The notes under the pieces are model-generated. The model did no database searches. It saw only the letters and a list, made by a program, of their open reading frames with translations, and was not told the DNA's origin. 64,000 nt of DNA, taken from Prochlorococcus sp. AG-402-G19 (GTDB lineage Bacteria; Cyanobacteriota; Cyanobacteriia; PCC-6307; Cyanobiaceae). The stretch spans positions 19,611 to 83,610 of the forward strand of contig QCHU01000004.1 of assembly GCA_003279455.1 (NCBI GenBank). The letters are read 5' to 3'. Both the position numbers and the translations under genes were made by a program. Positions 10,547-22,051 of the stretch are shown here, piece after piece; position 1 is the stretch's first letter, and every line of letters starts with the position of its first letter.

Positions 10547-10669
10547 TTTTTTACTGTGGAAAAGAAAAAACAATATCTTCATTTTTTGTCTTTTTTTTCC
10601 ACAATCATTTCTAAAGGTGGATAACTATGCTTTTATCCACTTTTAAGATATCTTTTCCACAGTAAAAAA
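10547..10669. repeat. Perfect 19-bp inverted repeat flanking the DnaA-box cluster
   Basis: The arm at 10,547-10,565 is the exact reverse complement of 10,651-10,669, with 85 bases between. Each arm contains one TTTTCCACA box, so the outer two boxes point at each other. A second short hairpin (GGTTTTTT-G-AAAAAACC) follows at 10,694-10,710. Confidence 0.85.
10555..10661. promoter_or_regulatory. Cluster of five DnaA-box-like 9-mers
   Basis: TTTTCCACA occurs at 10,595-10,603 (+), 10,653-10,661 (+) and, as its complement, at 10,555-10,563 (-). TTATCCACT lies at 10,633-10,641 (+) and TTATCCACC at 10,616-10,624 (-); each differs by one base from the E. coli consensus TTATCCACA. Five such sites within 107 bases are what a DnaA-binding origin core looks like. 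Confidence 0.75.
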
Positions 10670-10862
10670 TTGAGAGATGTCAGTTAAGATCTTGGTTTTT
10701 TGAAAAAACCACAAAAACCACAAGACCTACTACTACTAATTCATTTTCATATCAAGAATAAAGAAATATAATAGAAGAAGAAATTTTTGTTTTTTTTAAC
10801 GGTATTGCTTTTTTTAAATAGCTATGAAATTCTTATATCAATGGATTTTTTGAAATAACGGA

Positions 10863-12023
10863 ATGAAGTTAAGTTGTTCACAATCAGATTTGAATACAGC
10901 TCTTCAGTTAGTTAGTAGAGCTGTTTCAAATCGACCGACACATCCAGTTTTAGCAAATGTTTTGTTGGCAGCTGATGAAGTGACAGGAAAACTACGCTTG
11001 ACTGGGTTTGATTTAAGTTTAGGAATACAAACTTCAATATCAGCTTCCATAGATGAAAGTGGTGCTATTACTTTACCAGCTAAATTATTTGGAGAAATTA
11101 TTTCTAAGTTGTCTAATGATTCACCATTAGTTTTAACTTCTGATGAAGTTAGTCAACAAGTTGAATTCACCAGTAAAAGTGGTACATATCAAGTAAGAGG
11201 ACTGCTTTCTGATGATTTTCCTGAGTTACCTTTAGTGGAAAGTGGAACTTCACTTAAATTAAATCCTCTATTACTATCTAATGCAATCAAATCTACATTA
11301 TTTGCAAGTAGTACAGACGACGCTAAACAATTACTAACAGGTGTTAATCTTACTTTTGATGGGTTTGGTATTGAATCTGCAGCTACAGATGGTCATCGAT
11401 TAGCTGTATTAAATTTAAAGAATATTTTATCTCAAACAAATGATATAAATAATTCTTCTGAATTTGAAAAATTTTCTATTACATTACCTTCTAAATCTTT
11501 AAGAGAAATTGAAAAGTTTTTAAGTGCTTGTGATACTAGTCAACCTATTAATTTATTCATTGATAAAGGACAAGTTGTTTTTATATCTTTTGATGAAATT
11601 ATAACTATTAGAGCTTTAGAAGGTTCTTATCCAAATTATTCTCAATTATTACCTGATACTTTTTCTAATATATTGGAATTTGATAGGAAAGAATTTATTG
11701 CTTCTTTAGAAAGAATAGCTGTTTTAGCTGATCAACACAATAATGTTATTAAAATAGCTACTGATAGCTCTGCAAAAATAATTAAAATTAGTACAGATGC
11801 TCAAGATATAGGAACTGGTTTTGAGTCTCTTTCAGTCTCTTTTAAAGGTGAATCATTTCAAATTGCTTTTAATGTAAGGTATTTATTAGATGGACTTAAA
11901 GTTATAGATTCAAATCTTATTAGGCTTAGTTGTAATGGACCTACAACCCCAGCTGTTTTTTCACCTATTAATAGTGATGTTAATTTTATTTATTTAGTTA
12001 TGCCAATTCAAATACGAAATTAA
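10863..12023 (+). CDS. dnaN: DNA polymerase III sliding clamp (beta subunit)
   Basis: Ring-shaped processivity clamp of the replicative polymerase. The 386 residues match the family from MKLSCSQSDLNTALQLVSRAV to the C-terminal clamp motif PVFSPINSDVNFIYLVMPIQ, whose usual end is the LVMPMR type. ATG at 10863. It is followed after two bases by the PRC-barrel gene and begins the conserved picocyanobacterial run dnaN-PRC-purL-purF. Confidence 0.98.
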   Translation: MKLSCSQSDLNTALQLVSRAVSNRPTHPVLANVLLAADEVTGKLRLTGFDLSLGIQTSISASIDESGAITLPAKLFGEIISKLSNDSPLVLTSDEVSQQVEFTSKSGTYQVRGLLSDDFPELPLVESGTSLKLNPLLLSNAIKSTLFASSTDDAKQLLTGVNLTFDGFGIESAATDGHRLAVLNLKNILSQTNDINNSSEFEKFSITLPSKSLREIEKFLSACDTSQPINLFIDKGQVVFISFDEIITIRALEGSYPNYSQLLPDTFSNILEFDRKEFIASLERIAVLADQHNNVIKIATDSSAKIIKISTDAQDIGTGFESLSVSFKGESFQIAFNVRYLLDGLKVIDSNLIRLSCNGPTTPAVFSPINSDVNFIYLVMPIQIRN

Positions 12024-12025
12024 TT

Positions 12026-12805
12026 TTGGACATTCAAAATAAATTATTATTAAGTGATATATTAAAAAGCAATGTTCGCTGTGAGAATGGAATTGATCAT
12101 GGACCAGTCGTAAATCCATGGATGCATCCTCCTGTTCATCGAATATTAGGATTTATCTCCCGTCCTTCTAATCTAAGATTGCAAAGAGAGGTTTGGAGGT
12201 TAGATCAAATAAAAGGATTAAATCAACAAGAAGTATTTGTAAAAGGGCCTTGTTCTATTTCAGATAATCAAACTTTAGAACGTTTTCCTACTTTAATTAA
12301 TTCTAATGTTTTTAGCAGAAAAGGACAAAGATTAGGTTTAATAGCTGATTTCTTTTTTGAAATAAAAAATGGAAATATTGAATATTACTTAGTAAGTAGA
12401 ACAAACCCACTTATTCCGGGAACAAGTCGTTGGTTATTATCACTATCTAAAATTATTGATAAACAACCAGGTTCTATTTCTTGTGATATTGATTCTTTTG
12501 AAGATTTACCTATACAAAAAGCAAGTTTTAAAGAAGAATTCTTAAGCAAAAGCAGAAAATGGAAAACACAATTTGAAGATCTTACTTATAACGCTTCTGA
12601 TAGACTTGAGGGATGGATTGATGATCAAATCAGAGAGAGTGAATTTGAATCTATAAATGATACTTCTACAATTGATAGTGACCCCTCTTATGATGATTGG
12701 GTCGATAATTTAGATATAGATAGTTTAGAAGAATTTAATAGAATGAATAAACGATCAAAAAAAAAAGGTTTAACCCATGAAAGTGATCTTGATCCTTGGA
12801 TTTAA
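12026..12805 (+). CDS. PRC-barrel domain protein
   Basis: Conserved picocyanobacterial protein of 259 residues lying between dnaN and purL. An N-terminal segment (RILGFISRPSNLRLQREVWRL) and GQRLGLIADFFFEIKNGNIEYYLVSRTNPLIPGTSRWLL fit PRC-barrel folds, which often bind RNA or tetrapyrrole-linked partners. The C-terminal third is acidic and probably disordered. Start is TTG at 12026, two bases after the dnaN stop; there is no ATG in range. Function is unknown. Confidence 0.8.
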   Translation: MDIQNKLLLSDILKSNVRCENGIDHGPVVNPWMHPPVHRILGFISRPSNLRLQREVWRLDQIKGLNQQEVFVKGPCSISDNQTLERFPTLINSNVFSRKGQRLGLIADFFFEIKNGNIEYYLVSRTNPLIPGTSRWLLSLSKIIDKQPGSISCDIDSFEDLPIQKASFKEEFLSKSRKWKTQFEDLTYNASDRLEGWIDDQIRESEFESINDTSTIDSDPSYDDWVDNLDIDSLEEFNRMNKRSKKKGLTHESDLDPWI

Positions 12806-12808
12806 TTT

Positions 12809-15220
12809 ATGACGATTTTTACAGAGAATAATGATTTTCAAGAATTAATTAATTCACCAAATTTTTTCGTTGAATACGATGTTTTAACTGCCTTAAGCCA
12901 AGAGGGTTTAAAACAATCTGATTATCTTGAAATTTGCAGAAGATTAAACCGATCACCAAATAGAAACGAATTAGGAATGTTTGGAGTTATGTGGTCCGAG
13001 CATTGTTGTTACCGAAATTCTCGCCCGTTACTTAAAAATTTCCCAGTAACAGGTCCTAGAATTCTTGTGGGTCCTGGAGAAAATGCAGGAGTTGTAGATA
13101 TTGGTTTTAATCAAAAATTAGTATTTAAAATTGAAAGTCATAATCATCCATCTGCTGTAGAGCCTTTTCAAGGTGCAGCAACTGGTGTAGGTGGAATATT
13201 GAGAGATATTTTTACTATGGGAGCAAGACCAATAGCGATATTAAATGCCTTAAGATTTGGTCCTTTAGAAGACGAAAAAAATATTAGTTTATTAGAAGGT
13301 GTAGTAGCAGGTATTTCGCATTATGGGAATTGTGTAGGTGTTCCGACCGTAGGAGGCGAAGTTGGTTTTGATAGTAGTTATTCAGGTAATCCTTTAGTTA
13401 ATGCTATGGCATTGGGTTTGATGGAAACAGATGAAATAGTTTGTTCAGGAGCTAGTGGAATTGATTTTCCAGTTCTTTATGTAGGAAATACAACGGGTAG
13501 AGATGGAATGGGAGGAGCAAGTTTTGCTAGTTCGGAACTTTCAAAAACTTCTATAGATGATCGACCTGCCGTACAAGTAGGTGATCCTTTTCTTGAAAAA
13601 GGATTAATAGAGGCATGCTTAGAGGCGTTTAAAACAGGATATGTAATTGCTGCTCAGGATATGGGTGCGGCAGGTCTTACTTGTAGTTGTTCTGAAATGG
13701 CTTCAAAAGGTGAGGTAGGTATTGAATTAAATCTTGATCTTGTTCCGGCGAGAGAAAAAGGAATGACTGCATATGAATTTTTGTTGTCAGAATCACAAGA
13801 AAGAATGTTATTTGTTATCAAGCCTGGTTCGGAAAAAGAATTAAGACAATTATTTATGAAATGGGGATTATATGTTGAAGTTGTAGGAAAAGTTTTAAAA
13901 GAAAAAGTTGTTAGAGTACTACATAAAGGGAAAATTGTAGCAGATCTACCAGCATCTGCACTTGCTGATGATACACCTGTAGAGAAACATTTATTATTAA
14001 AATCTACTCCTGATTATTTAAAAGATCATTGGAAATGGACTGAAGATTTATTACCTAAAAATTCAAAAAATGGAACTATTAATATAAAGAACAATTTATT
14101 TATTAGTTGGAATAATATTTTATTAAATTTATTAAGTAATCCCTCAATAGCATCAAAAAATTGGATATATAAGCAATACGACTATCAAGTTCAATCCAAT
14201 ACAATTATTGCTCCTGGAGAAGCGGATGCAGCTGTTATAAGAATACGTTCTCAAAATGAGTTTAAAACTAAATTAAATCAAAATAGAGGTATAGCATCTT
14301 CAGTTGATTGTAATGATAGATGGGTTTATTTAGATCCTGAACGTGGAAGTATGGCTGCTGTTGTAGAAGCTGCTAGGAATTTAAGTTGTGTAGGATCTGA
14401 ACCAATAGCGATTACTAATAATTTAAATTTTTCTTCTCCTGAAAAACAAGTAGGTTTTTGGCAATTATCAATGTCTTGTAAAGGTATAAGCAATGCTTGT
14501 AAAGCAATGAACACTCCTGTTACAGGCGGGAATGTGTCTTTGTATAATGATACAAAATTATCAAATAATACTGTTATACCAATACATCCAACCCCTGTAA
14601 TTGGTATGGTTGGACTAATAGAAGATATAAATAAAGTTTGTAAAAAATCTTGGATTAAAGCAGGTGATCAAATATGGATGCTAGGATTACCCTTAGAAAC
14701 TAATAGTAATCAAGATAGTAGAATTTCACTATCTGCTTCATCTTTTTTAGAGTATATACATGGTTTAAAAACAGGAAGACCGCCACAAATAGATTTAGAT
14801 TTAGAGAAACAAGTTCATTTTTTTCTTAGAAATATAATTAAAAAAAATATGATTAACTCAGCTCACGACTTAGGTGATGGTGGTTTAGTAGTAGCTTTAG
14901 CTGAATGTTGTATTTCTTCTGGATTTGGTGCAAATATTCAACTTCCTTCAAGTGAATCAAGATTAGATCGTTTACTTTTTGCTGAAGGAGGAGGAAGAGT
15001 TTTAGTTAGTTGTTCATTTAAACAAACTTTAGAATTAAAAAATTACTATAAGACGATATCGTTACAACAAACTACATGTTTTTCAATATCACATTTAGGT
15101 ACTGTAAACGATCAAAATAAATTATCAGTTAATCAAGCTAATGATTCGATTATAGATGTTGATATTAATCATTTAAGAGATACATATAAAAATGCTATTT
15201 TAAAAAAAATAGTTAAATAA
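12809..15220 (+). CDS. purL: Phosphoribosylformylglycinamidine synthase subunit PurL
   Basis: Catalyses ATP-dependent conversion of FGAR to FGAM in purine synthesis, with ammonia from PurQ via PurS (both outside this window). At 803 residues it is the small bacterial form without a fused glutaminase. The active-site region [21 protein letters not shown] is near residue 55, with [19 protein letters not shown] and HDLGDGGL following. Three bases separate it from the PRC-barrel stop; purF follows after 61 bases. Confidence 0.98.
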   Translation: MTIFTENNDFQELINSPNFFVEYDVLTALSQEGLKQSDYLEICRRLNRSPNRNELGMFGVMWSEHCCYRNSRPLLKNFPVTGPRILVGPGENAGVVDIGFNQKLVFKIESHNHPSAVEPFQGAATGVGGILRDIFTMGARPIAILNALRFGPLEDEKNISLLEGVVAGISHYGNCVGVPTVGGEVGFDSSYSGNPLVNAMALGLMETDEIVCSGASGIDFPVLYVGNTTGRDGMGGASFASSELSKTSIDDRPAVQVGDPFLEKGLIEACLEAFKTGYVIAAQDMGAAGLTCSCSEMASKGEVGIELNLDLVPAREKGMTAYEFLLSESQERMLFVIKPGSEKELRQLFMKWGLYVEVVGKVLKEKVVRVLHKGKIVADLPASALADDTPVEKHLLLKSTPDYLKDHWKWTEDLLPKNSKNGTINIKNNLFISWNNILLNLLSNPSIASKNWIYKQYDYQVQSNTIIAPGEADAAVIRIRSQNEFKTKLNQNRGIASSVDCNDRWVYLDPERGSMAAVVEAARNLSCVGSEPIAITNNLNFSSPEKQVGFWQLSMSCKGISNACKAMNTPVTGGNVSLYNDTKLSNNTVIPIHPTPVIGMVGLIEDINKVCKKSWIKAGDQIWMLGLPLETNSNQDSRISLSASSFLEYIHGLKTGRPPQIDLDLEKQVHFFLRNIIKKNMINSAHDLGDGGLVVALAECCISSGFGANIQLPSSESRLDRLLFAEGGGRVLVSCSFKQTLELKNYYKTISLQQTTCFSISHLGTVNDQNKLSVNQANDSIIDVDINHLRDTYKNAILKKIVK

Positions 15221-15281
15221 ATTCTTTTATGAATTATAATTATAAAATTAAATCTATTTTACTTAACCAAGGAATATAATT

Positions 15282-16739
15282 ATGTGTGGAATTGTAGGAG
15301 TTGTTTCTAGAGATCAATGTAATCAACAAATTTACGATAGTTTGTTATTGCTCCAGCATAGAGGCCAAGACTCTACTGGTATCGCAACGATGGATGGAAG
15401 CGTCTTTCACATTAATAAATCTAAAGGTCAAGTAAGAGAAGCTTATAGAACAAGAGACATGAGAAGTTTGATTGGAAAGGTTGGTTTAGGACATGTTCGA
15501 TATGCTACGAAAGGCGCTGCTCATCGAGAAGAGGAGGCCCAACCTTTTTATGTGAATGCTCCTTATGGAATAATTCTTGTTCATAATGGAAATTTAACCA
15601 ATACAAGAGAGTTAGAAAAAGAGCTTTTTAAAGTTGACAGGAGGCATACAAATACTTCTAGTGACACCGAAATGTTATTAAATGTTTTGGCAACAGAATT
15701 GAATAGTTCAATAAAAGGAAAAGATATAAATCCAAACGATCTTTTTACTGCTGTAAGTAGACTTCATGCAAGAGTAGAGGGATCATATGCTTCCATTGCT
15801 TTAATAGCAGGTTATGGTCTTCTAGCTTTTAGAGATCCTTTTGGGATTCGTCCCTTGGTAATTGGTAAAAGACTAAAAGAAAATAATAAACCCGAGTGGG
15901 TAATCGCTAGCGAATCATTAGTTATTGAAAATAATGATTATCAAATTGTTAGAGATGTTAAACCAGGAGAGGCAATTTTTATTACCTCAGAAGGTGAGTT
16001 TTTTTCTAAGCAATGTTCAAATCATCCTCAATTATTTCCTTGTTCATTTGAATATGTTTATTTAGCTAGACCTGACTCAATCATGAATGGCATTTCTGTT
16101 TATGAGTCAAGATTAAGAATGGGAGATTTATTAGCAGAAACAATCAAAAAACAAATTACATGTGGCGATGTAGATGTAGTAATGCCTATACCGGATTCCT
16201 CTAGGCCTGCTGCTATGCAGGTAGCAAGACAGTTAGGAATTGAATATAGGGAGGGATTTTTTAAAAATCGTTATGTTGGAAGAACTTTTATTATGCCAGG
16301 TCAATCATTACGAAAACGTTCTGTACGTCAGAAGTTAAATGCAATGAGTACTGAATTTCAAAATAAAAATGTTTTGATAGTCGATGATTCAGTTGTTAGA
16401 GGAACAACATCTCAGCAAATAGTGCAAATGGCAAGAACTGCAGGTGCTAATAAGGTTACTTTTACCTCTGCTGCTCCACCAATTAGATATCCACATGTTT
16501 ACGGAATTAACATGCCAAGCAGGAATGAGTTGATTGCATATAATAGAAATATAAATGAAATAGAAGAGAATTTACTTATTGATAAAATGATTTATCAAGA
16601 AGTCGAAGATTTAACTAAAGCTATAACAAGTAATTCTAATATTAAGGAATTAGATTTATCTTGTTTTACGGGAAAATATGTTACGGGAACAGTTACAGAT
16701 GAATATTTAAATTGGGTTGAAAAAACTTCTTTATCTTAA
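15282..16739 (+). CDS. purF: Amidophosphoribosyltransferase
   Basis: First committed step of purine synthesis: PRPP plus glutamine to phosphoribosylamine. 485 residues start MCGIVGVV, so Cys2 becomes the N-terminal nucleophile of the class II glutaminase domain (about 1-230). The phosphoribosyltransferase domain has the PRPP loop [14 protein letters not shown] near residue 370. The 3' end overlaps the convergent gyrA-like gene by four bases. Confidence 0.97.
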   Translation: MCGIVGVVSRDQCNQQIYDSLLLLQHRGQDSTGIATMDGSVFHINKSKGQVREAYRTRDMRSLIGKVGLGHVRYATKGAAHREEEAQPFYVNAPYGIILVHNGNLTNTRELEKELFKVDRRHTNTSSDTEMLLNVLATELNSSIKGKDINPNDLFTAVSRLHARVEGSYASIALIAGYGLLAFRDPFGIRPLVIGKRLKENNKPEWVIASESLVIENNDYQIVRDVKPGEAIFITSEGEFFSKQCSNHPQLFPCSFEYVYLARPDSIMNGISVYESRLRMGDLLAETIKKQITCGDVDVVMPIPDSSRPAAMQVARQLGIEYREGFFKNRYVGRTFIMPGQSLRKRSVRQKLNAMSTEFQNKNVLIVDDSVVRGTTSQQIVQMARTAGANKVTFTSAAPPIRYPHVYGINMPSRNELIAYNRNINEIEENLLIDKMIYQEVEDLTKAITSNSNIKELDLSCFTGKYVTGTVTDEYLNWVEKTSLS

Positions 16740-19219
16740 TTTTTTTCTGGCGTTATCATTGAAAAAATTGATTTTATGAATTCATTATCATTTAATTCTA
16801 AATTCAACTTCTTTTCTTTTTTATATAAACTATTATCAATTTGACTTTTTTCTAATTTTTTATATCTATCTTTATTTGTTCTTATATAAACATATTTATT
16901 ATTTATAAAACAATTAATTATTCGGTTATTTATTTTTGTATTATCTTTTAAATTGATACCCATTGTTCCTAGTTCTCCTTTTAGAGATTCTTTTATTTCT
17001 TTCGTTTTATGCTTAATAAAATTTCCTCTATTGGTTATTAAAACTAAGTCTTCAATTTGTTTCTCTGGAATATTTATTGCTTCAATTATATTTTCTCCTG
17101 GGAATAGTTTCATTATATTGGTTCCTTGAGCTAATTTTCCCATACAGGGAAAGCTTTTTTCTGTTATCTTAATTTTTAAAATTCTGCCAATATCACTTAT
17201 TATATATAAATAGCTATTTTCTTGACAAAGTAGACAAGATTTTAGTGTAATATCTTTTTTCAATTTTACAACAGTTGTTGATCTATTAGATATTTCGGTG
17301 ATTTCGTTAATTGAAACTCTTTTAAATTTTCCATCACTACTTATTAATCCTAGACTTATATTTTTTTGTTCTGGTAATGGAATAAGATTCACTATTTCAT
17401 CATTTTCAAAGCCTGCTGGTAAAAAGTCTTCTAATGGTCCAGGTTTTTGTCCCGCAAATTCCCATTTAAGAATACCTATTTTACCTAGTCGACTCACCGC
17501 TAATATTTTTGGTTCGTTATTAATAGGCCATATTAATTTCGAAGGTAGAATATCTTCTCTTTCTTGATTACATTCTTTTAATTTTAATTTTTTAATTGTT
17601 ATGGATGGTATTATTTTTATTTCATTATTTGATTGAATAACAATCTCAGAATCTGTTGGTAATTGTTTGAGAGCATTTATTCTTTGAAGTTCTTTATTTG
17701 GTCTTTGATTTGCAAGTCGTTCTGCAATTAGAGCATCACCGCCTTCTATTAACTTTGTTTTTCTATCACTTCCAAACTTTTTTTTAAGTTCTTTTAGCTC
17801 TTTAATCAGTACTTTTAATAATTTTTCTCTATCATTAATAATTGATTCAAGACTCTCTCTATTGTTTCTTAAATCCTCTATTTCTTTTTTTAATGAATTC
17901 TTTTCAAGACTGGTAATCTTTTTTAATGGCATGCCTAAAATTCCATCAGCTTGTCTTTCATTTATTTTTAGGCTACTGATTAAATTATTTTTCGCTTCAG
18001 CTGTATCTTTAGATTTTTCAATTAAGTTTATTATTTCTCTAAGATTATTTATAGCTTGAATTAATGCTTCAACTATTTCTTGCCTATTCTTGATATTTTT
18101 TAATAGATGTTTACTTCTAAGTAAAATAGTATTTTCTCTAAATTCTAAGAAATTTTCTAATAATTTTCGTAATGTTAGTTGTACTGGTTGACCATTAACT
18201 AATGCAAGTAAAATAGCGCCAAAATTACTCTGTAAAGAAGTTTTTTGATATAAAAAATCTAGAATTTTTTCAGGATTAGAATCTCTTTTTATTTCTACAA
18301 GAATTCTCATTCCATCTCTATCACTTTCATCTCTAATATCAGCTATTCCAGAGACTTTTCCATTATTTACTAGGTCTGCTAATTTTTCAATCCAAGTAGC
18401 TTTGTTTAGTTGATATGGAAGTTCAGTAATAACAATGCCACTTCTTTTGTGTTTCCCTTTTCCAGGGTTAATTTCTTCAATATGAGCTATACCTCTCATA
18501 GTTATACTTCCTCTTCCCTTTGTGTAAGTTTCTTTTATTCCATTACTTATTAAGATTTCTCCGCCTGTTGGAAAGTCTGGTCCAGGGATGAGTTCTAATA
18601 ATTTTTCTTCGCTTAAGGAAGGCTTTTTTATGATTGCTATTAGAGCCTCTATTACTTCGTTTAAATTATGAGGAGGAATACTAGTTGCCATTCCAACAGC
18701 AATTCCAGCACTTCCATTTAAAAGTAGGAAAGGTAATTGAGCTGGTAAAACATCTGGCTCTTGTTGCGACCCGTCAAAATTTGGAGAGAAATCAACAGTT
18801 TCTTGATCTATTTCACTTAAAATTGCATCGTTAGATATTTGGGCTAGTCGAGTTTCTGTATATCTCATTGCAGCCGGGGGATCGTCATCAATCGATCCAA
18901 AGTTTCCGTGGCCATCAAGAATTGGGTATCTTGAACTAAAAATTTGTACTTGTCTTACAAGAGCATCGTAAACGGCTTGATCTCCATGAGGATGATATTT
19001 ACCAAGAACGTCTCCAACAACACGAGCACATTTTCTATAAGGTCTATCAGGTGTAAGTCCTAATTCGTGCATTGCAAAAAGAATTCTTCTTTGCACAGGC
19101 TTTAATCCATCTCTCGCGTCTGGCAATGCTCTTCCGACGATTACGCTCATTGCGTATTCGAGATAAGAACGTTGCATTTCTTGATGCAACGATATTGGTT
19201 TCAGGCGTTCCTTGGCCAT
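16736..19219 (-). CDS. Type II topoisomerase subunit A (GyrA/ParC-like)
   Basis: DNA cleavage subunit of a type II topoisomerase. 827 residues with [33 protein letters not shown], the quinolone-region [14 protein letters not shown], and AAMRYTE holding the catalytic Tyr near residue 120. A long Lys/Glu-rich coiled segment follows at 360-490. The C-terminal pinwheel region lacks a clear QRRGGKG GyrA box, so wrapping ability and GyrA versus ParC identity are uncertain. It sits in the conserved gene run after purF, where picocyanobacterial genomes annotate it as gyrase/topoisomerase IV subunit A. Confidence 0.9.
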   Translation of the reverse strand: MAKERLKPISLHQEMQRSYLEYAMSVIVGRALPDARDGLKPVQRRILFAMHELGLTPDRPYRKCARVVGDVLGKYHPHGDQAVYDALVRQVQIFSSRYPILDGHGNFGSIDDDPPAAMRYTETRLAQISNDAILSEIDQETVDFSPNFDGSQQEPDVLPAQLPFLLLNGSAGIAVGMATSIPPHNLNEVIEALIAIIKKPSLSEEKLLELIPGPDFPTGGEILISNGIKETYTKGRGSITMRGIAHIEEINPGKGKHKRSGIVITELPYQLNKATWIEKLADLVNNGKVSGIADIRDESDRDGMRILVEIKRDSNPEKILDFLYQKTSLQSNFGAILLALVNGQPVQLTLRKLLENFLEFRENTILLRSKHLLKNIKNRQEIVEALIQAINNLREIINLIEKSKDTAEAKNNLISSLKINERQADGILGMPLKKITSLEKNSLKKEIEDLRNNRESLESIINDREKLLKVLIKELKELKKKFGSDRKTKLIEGGDALIAERLANQRPNKELQRINALKQLPTDSEIVIQSNNEIKIIPSITIKKLKLKECNQEREDILPSKLIWPINNEPKILAVSRLGKIGILKWEFAGQKPGPLEDFLPAGFENDEIVNLIPLPEQKNISLGLISSDGKFKRVSINEITEISNRSTTVVKLKKDITLKSCLLCQENSYLYIISDIGRILKIKITEKSFPCMGKLAQGTNIMKLFPGENIIEAINIPEKQIEDLVLITNRGNFIKHKTKEIKESLKGELGTMGINLKDNTKINNRIINCFINNKYVYIRTNKDRYKKLEKSQIDNSLYKKEKKLNLELNDNEFIKSIFSMITPEKN

Positions 19220-19302
19220 CTCTAAGTTCGTAAGAGGCCTAAATTTCTTTATTTAGGCTACTAACTAATCTGTTAAAAACCAGTTTTTTGTTAAACATTA
19301 AT

Positions 19303-20172
19303 TTATTGACTTTTTTCTTTGGCATCTTTAACTGCTTTTTTCATTTCTTCCATTTTAAATAAAAGTTGTGCTGAATTTTGTAATTTCTTTCCCCATAATT
19401 GTTTTGCTTGATAGTTTTTTGAAACATATTGAGGATCAGATTTTAAAGCATTTTTAGCTAAGTTAAATGATTCAATAGTTTTATTTTCTGAGGAAAATAA
19501 TGCTATTGCTAAAGCTAACATTGGCTCTGGATTATTACTAATTTTAAGTGCTGATTTAAATTTTAATATAGCCTCTTTTAAATTATTTAATTCATACAAG
19601 ACAAGGCCTTCATTATTAATAGATTGCCAAAAATTTGAATTAATTCTTGAAGATCTTTGAAAAGCAATTAAAGCTAATTTATAATTATTTAACATTATTT
19701 CTGCATTTCCTAGCTGAAAATAACCTCTCTCATTCTTTTTATTGATTGATAAGCCTTTTTTTATATAAAATTTGGCTTTTTTTGGATTTTTCAAATCCAT
19801 ATATATATATGCTTTTCTGAAATATATACTTTCTTCTTTTGGTTTTAAATTAATTGCTTTATTTAATGATGATAATGCTTTATACTTCCTATTTGCTTTA
19901 ATTTGCGCTTCTGCAAGACTTGTCCAGAGTTCAATTTCTTTAGGATTTAATTTAACTGCTAGTTTTAAAAGTTTAATTGCTTCATTGTGTTGCCCAAATT
20001 GAATTAGTTGTATAGCTGTCCTACCTATTTGTATGGATGTAGATTCCAGTTCTTTTTGACTCGGCTCGTTAATTCTAGGAATAAATGCATTCGATGATCT
20101 AGTTAAAATAGTAGATTCAAATAGAATTAAACAAATTAGAATATGATAGATTTTTGGAAAATAATTTTTCAT
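19303..20172 (-). CDS. Secreted TPR-repeat protein
   Basis: The first 30 residues form a signal peptide (ICLILFESTILTRSSNA), followed by about six tetratricopeptide repeats at 45-270 (GQHNEAIKLLKLAVKLNP and so on) that make protein-binding helix pairs. Probably periplasmic or thylakoid-lumen scaffold; the partner is unknown. Its ATG overlaps the TAA of queG by one base, so the two are translationally coupled in this conserved picocyanobacterial pair. Confidence 0.85.
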   Translation of the reverse strand: MKNYFPKIYHILICLILFESTILTRSSNAFIPRINEPSQKELESTSIQIGRTAIQLIQFGQHNEAIKLLKLAVKLNPKEIELWTSLAEAQIKANRKYKALSSLNKAINLKPKEESIYFRKAYIYMDLKNPKKAKFYIKKGLSINKKNERGYFQLGNAEIMLNNYKLALIAFQRSSRINSNFWQSINNEGLVLYELNNLKEAILKFKSALKISNNPEPMLALAIALFSSENKTIESFNLAKNALKSDPQYVSKNYQAKQLWGKKLQNSAQLLFKMEEMKKAVKDAKEKSQ

Positions 20173-21119
20173 TATAAATGATTATTTGAGATTGAATTTA
20201 TATTTCTACGCCACATCCATGGCTTAATTCGTTTTAATGCTGATTGGTTTAAAGTTTCTTTCCACTTTGAGTCACTCCAAGATAAAGCATCTTTTTTGTT
20301 TATGTTCATAATCCATTCAGAGGGTTGTAGATCTGGTTCAGATGTATTTGGGATATTGTTTTCATTCCATGGACAGACTTCTTGACAAATATCACAACCT
20401 GCAATCCAATTCCCCATATTATTAACTATATTTTTTGGTAATTCTTTTTCTCTGTTTTCTAACGTGTGATATGCCAAACATTTATTTGCGTTAACAACAA
20501 AGGGTTCTTCAATTGCTTTGGTTGGGCATGCATCAATACATTTTTGACATTCGCCACAAATTGGTTTTGAAGGTTTGTCAGCTTCCAAAATCTCAGTAGA
20601 TAAAAGATGACCTATGAACATCCATGAACCAATTTGAGAATTAATTATATTGCTATGTTTTCCAATCCACCCAATTCCAGCTTCTTCAGCCCATGCTTTA
20701 TCTAAAAAAGCGCTTGTATCAACGCATATTTTCCATTTAGAGTTAGGTCTTTCTTTTTCTAAAAACATCGCGACTTTTTTTAATTTTTTTTCAATAATTT
20801 TGTGATAATCTTTTCCCCATCCATATCTAGCTATGGATATATCTTTAGGGGTTTTGTCAGTATCTACATAGTAATTAAGTCCAACTGCAAGAATACTTTG
20901 AACCCCTTGAAGCATATTTTCAACATTTTTTCTTCTTGGGCTTTTCATCCATTCCATTTTTGCTTGATGACCAGCCTCTAGCCATCTTTCTAATGCAGCC
21001 GTTCGAAGATTTAATCGTGAAGATCCTGGAACTTTTGCAATCCCTACTGCATCAAAGCCTTCTTTAAAAGCTTCATCTTTAATTTTTTTTGTTAGAGCAA
21101 TCGATTTCTTCAAGTTCAC
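20172..21119 (-). CDS. queG: Epoxyqueuosine reductase
   Basis: Cobalamin and iron-sulfur enzyme that reduces epoxyqueuosine to queuosine in the tRNA wobble base. 315 residues include the N-terminal ARYGWGKDYHKII region and two ferredoxin-like clusters, CGECQKCIDACP near residue 190 and CDICQEVCPW near 240. The cobalamin demand fits with cbiD elsewhere in the window. One-base overlap with the TPR gene. Confidence 0.95.
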   Translation of the reverse strand: MNLKKSIALTKKIKDEAFKEGFDAVGIAKVPGSSRLNLRTAALERWLEAGHQAKMEWMKSPRRKNVENMLQGVQSILAVGLNYYVDTDKTPKDISIARYGWGKDYHKIIEKKLKKVAMFLEKERPNSKWKICVDTSAFLDKAWAEEAGIGWIGKHSNIINSQIGSWMFIGHLLSTEILEADKPSKPICGECQKCIDACPTKAIEEPFVVNANKCLAYHTLENREKELPKNIVNNMGNWIAGCDICQEVCPWNENNIPNTSEPDLQPSEWIMNINKKDALSWSDSKWKETLNQSALKRIKPWMWRRNINSISNNHL

Positions 21120-21302
21120 AAGCAGCTTTTCATAAATAATTTTTTACCTTTACTAAAAAGGTTTTTTAGGCAATTGCGACTTTATTTGGGCCTTTAAATG
21201 CTTTCTTTTAATGTTTTATTTCTATTAATAGCTTAAATTATTTAATTAATGCACTGAATTTGGTTAGATTGTATATATATACATTGTTCGGACTCTCTTT
21301 AT

Positions 21303-22031
21303 TTGGTGCAGTCCTCCTCTCCAAAAGAAGACCTGACTCTTGGCTCAAGGCTTCAGCAGGATCTTAAAAATGACCTCATAGCTGGTCTTTTGGTGGTTAT
21401 TCCTTTGGCTACCACTATTTGGCTGTCTACAATTGTCAGTCGCTTTGTTCTGGCAATATTAACTTCCATCCCAAAACAATTAAATCCCTTTATTACTCTT
21501 AATCCTTTATTGCAGGACTTAATTAATCTTGCTTTGGGTTTAACTGTTCCACTCCTAGGTATTTTATTGATAGGCTTAATGGCCAGAAACTTCGTTGGGA
21601 GATGGTTGCTTGAGTTTGGGGAAGGAACGCTCTCTCGCATACCTCTTGCGGGCTCTGTTTATAAAACTCTTAAACAACTCTTAGAAACTTTTCTTAGAGA
21701 TAATTCAACAAGATTTCGCAGAGTTGTGTTAGTTGAATATCCTCGTGAAGGTTTATTCAGCGTTGGTTTTGTTACGGGTATTGTTGGACCATCTCTTCAA
21801 ACTGAGCCAGATCAACCTTTATTAAGTGTCTTTATACCTACAGCTCCAAACCCTACAACTGGTTGGTACACCTTGGTTCCAGAAGGATCTGTTAAGGATT
21901 TAGATATATCTGTTGAAGATGCATTTAGAACAATTATTTCTGCTGGAATTGTAAATCCTGATGATAGGAATAATTCTACAAATACTTCTTTTTCTAGTTT
22001 GTTTTCTCAGTTAAGAGCTTCATCTTCTTAA
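21303..22031 (+). CDS. DUF502 family membrane protein
   Basis: Conserved family of two-helix membrane proteins (plant relatives are called LIKE COV). Helix 1 is at about 27-50 (LIAGLLVVIPLATTIWLSTIV) and helix 2 at about 75-95 (LALGLTVPLLGILLIGLMA). The family segment RVVLVEYPREGLFSVGFVTG and the PTAPNPTTGWYTLVPE motif follow. Start is TTG at 21303 or GTG at 21306. An AT-rich stretch with TATATATACAT lies about 35 bases upstream and may be the promoter. Function unknown. Confidence 0.88.
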   Translation: MVQSSSPKEDLTLGSRLQQDLKNDLIAGLLVVIPLATTIWLSTIVSRFVLAILTSIPKQLNPFITLNPLLQDLINLALGLTVPLLGILLIGLMARNFVGRWLLEFGEGTLSRIPLAGSVYKTLKQLLETFLRDNSTRFRRVVLVEYPREGLFSVGFVTGIVGPSLQTEPDQPLLSVFIPTAPNPTTGWYTLVPEGSVKDLDISVEDAFRTIISAGIVNPDDRNNSTNTSFSSLFSQLRASSS

Positions 22032-22051
22032 AGTGTTTTTCAATTATACTT

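Larger units (their letters stand above)
10491..10862. other. Candidate chromosomal replication origin (oriC) next to dnaN
   Basis: A 372-base gene-free, very AT-rich stretch directly upstream of dnaN. It contains five DnaA-box-like sites within about 110 bases (10,555-10,661), long T/A tracts, and a perfect 19-bp inverted repeat. In several picocyanobacteria the predicted origin lies beside dnaN, and genome numbering begins there. Origin function is an inference from box clustering and position. Confidence 0.75.
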
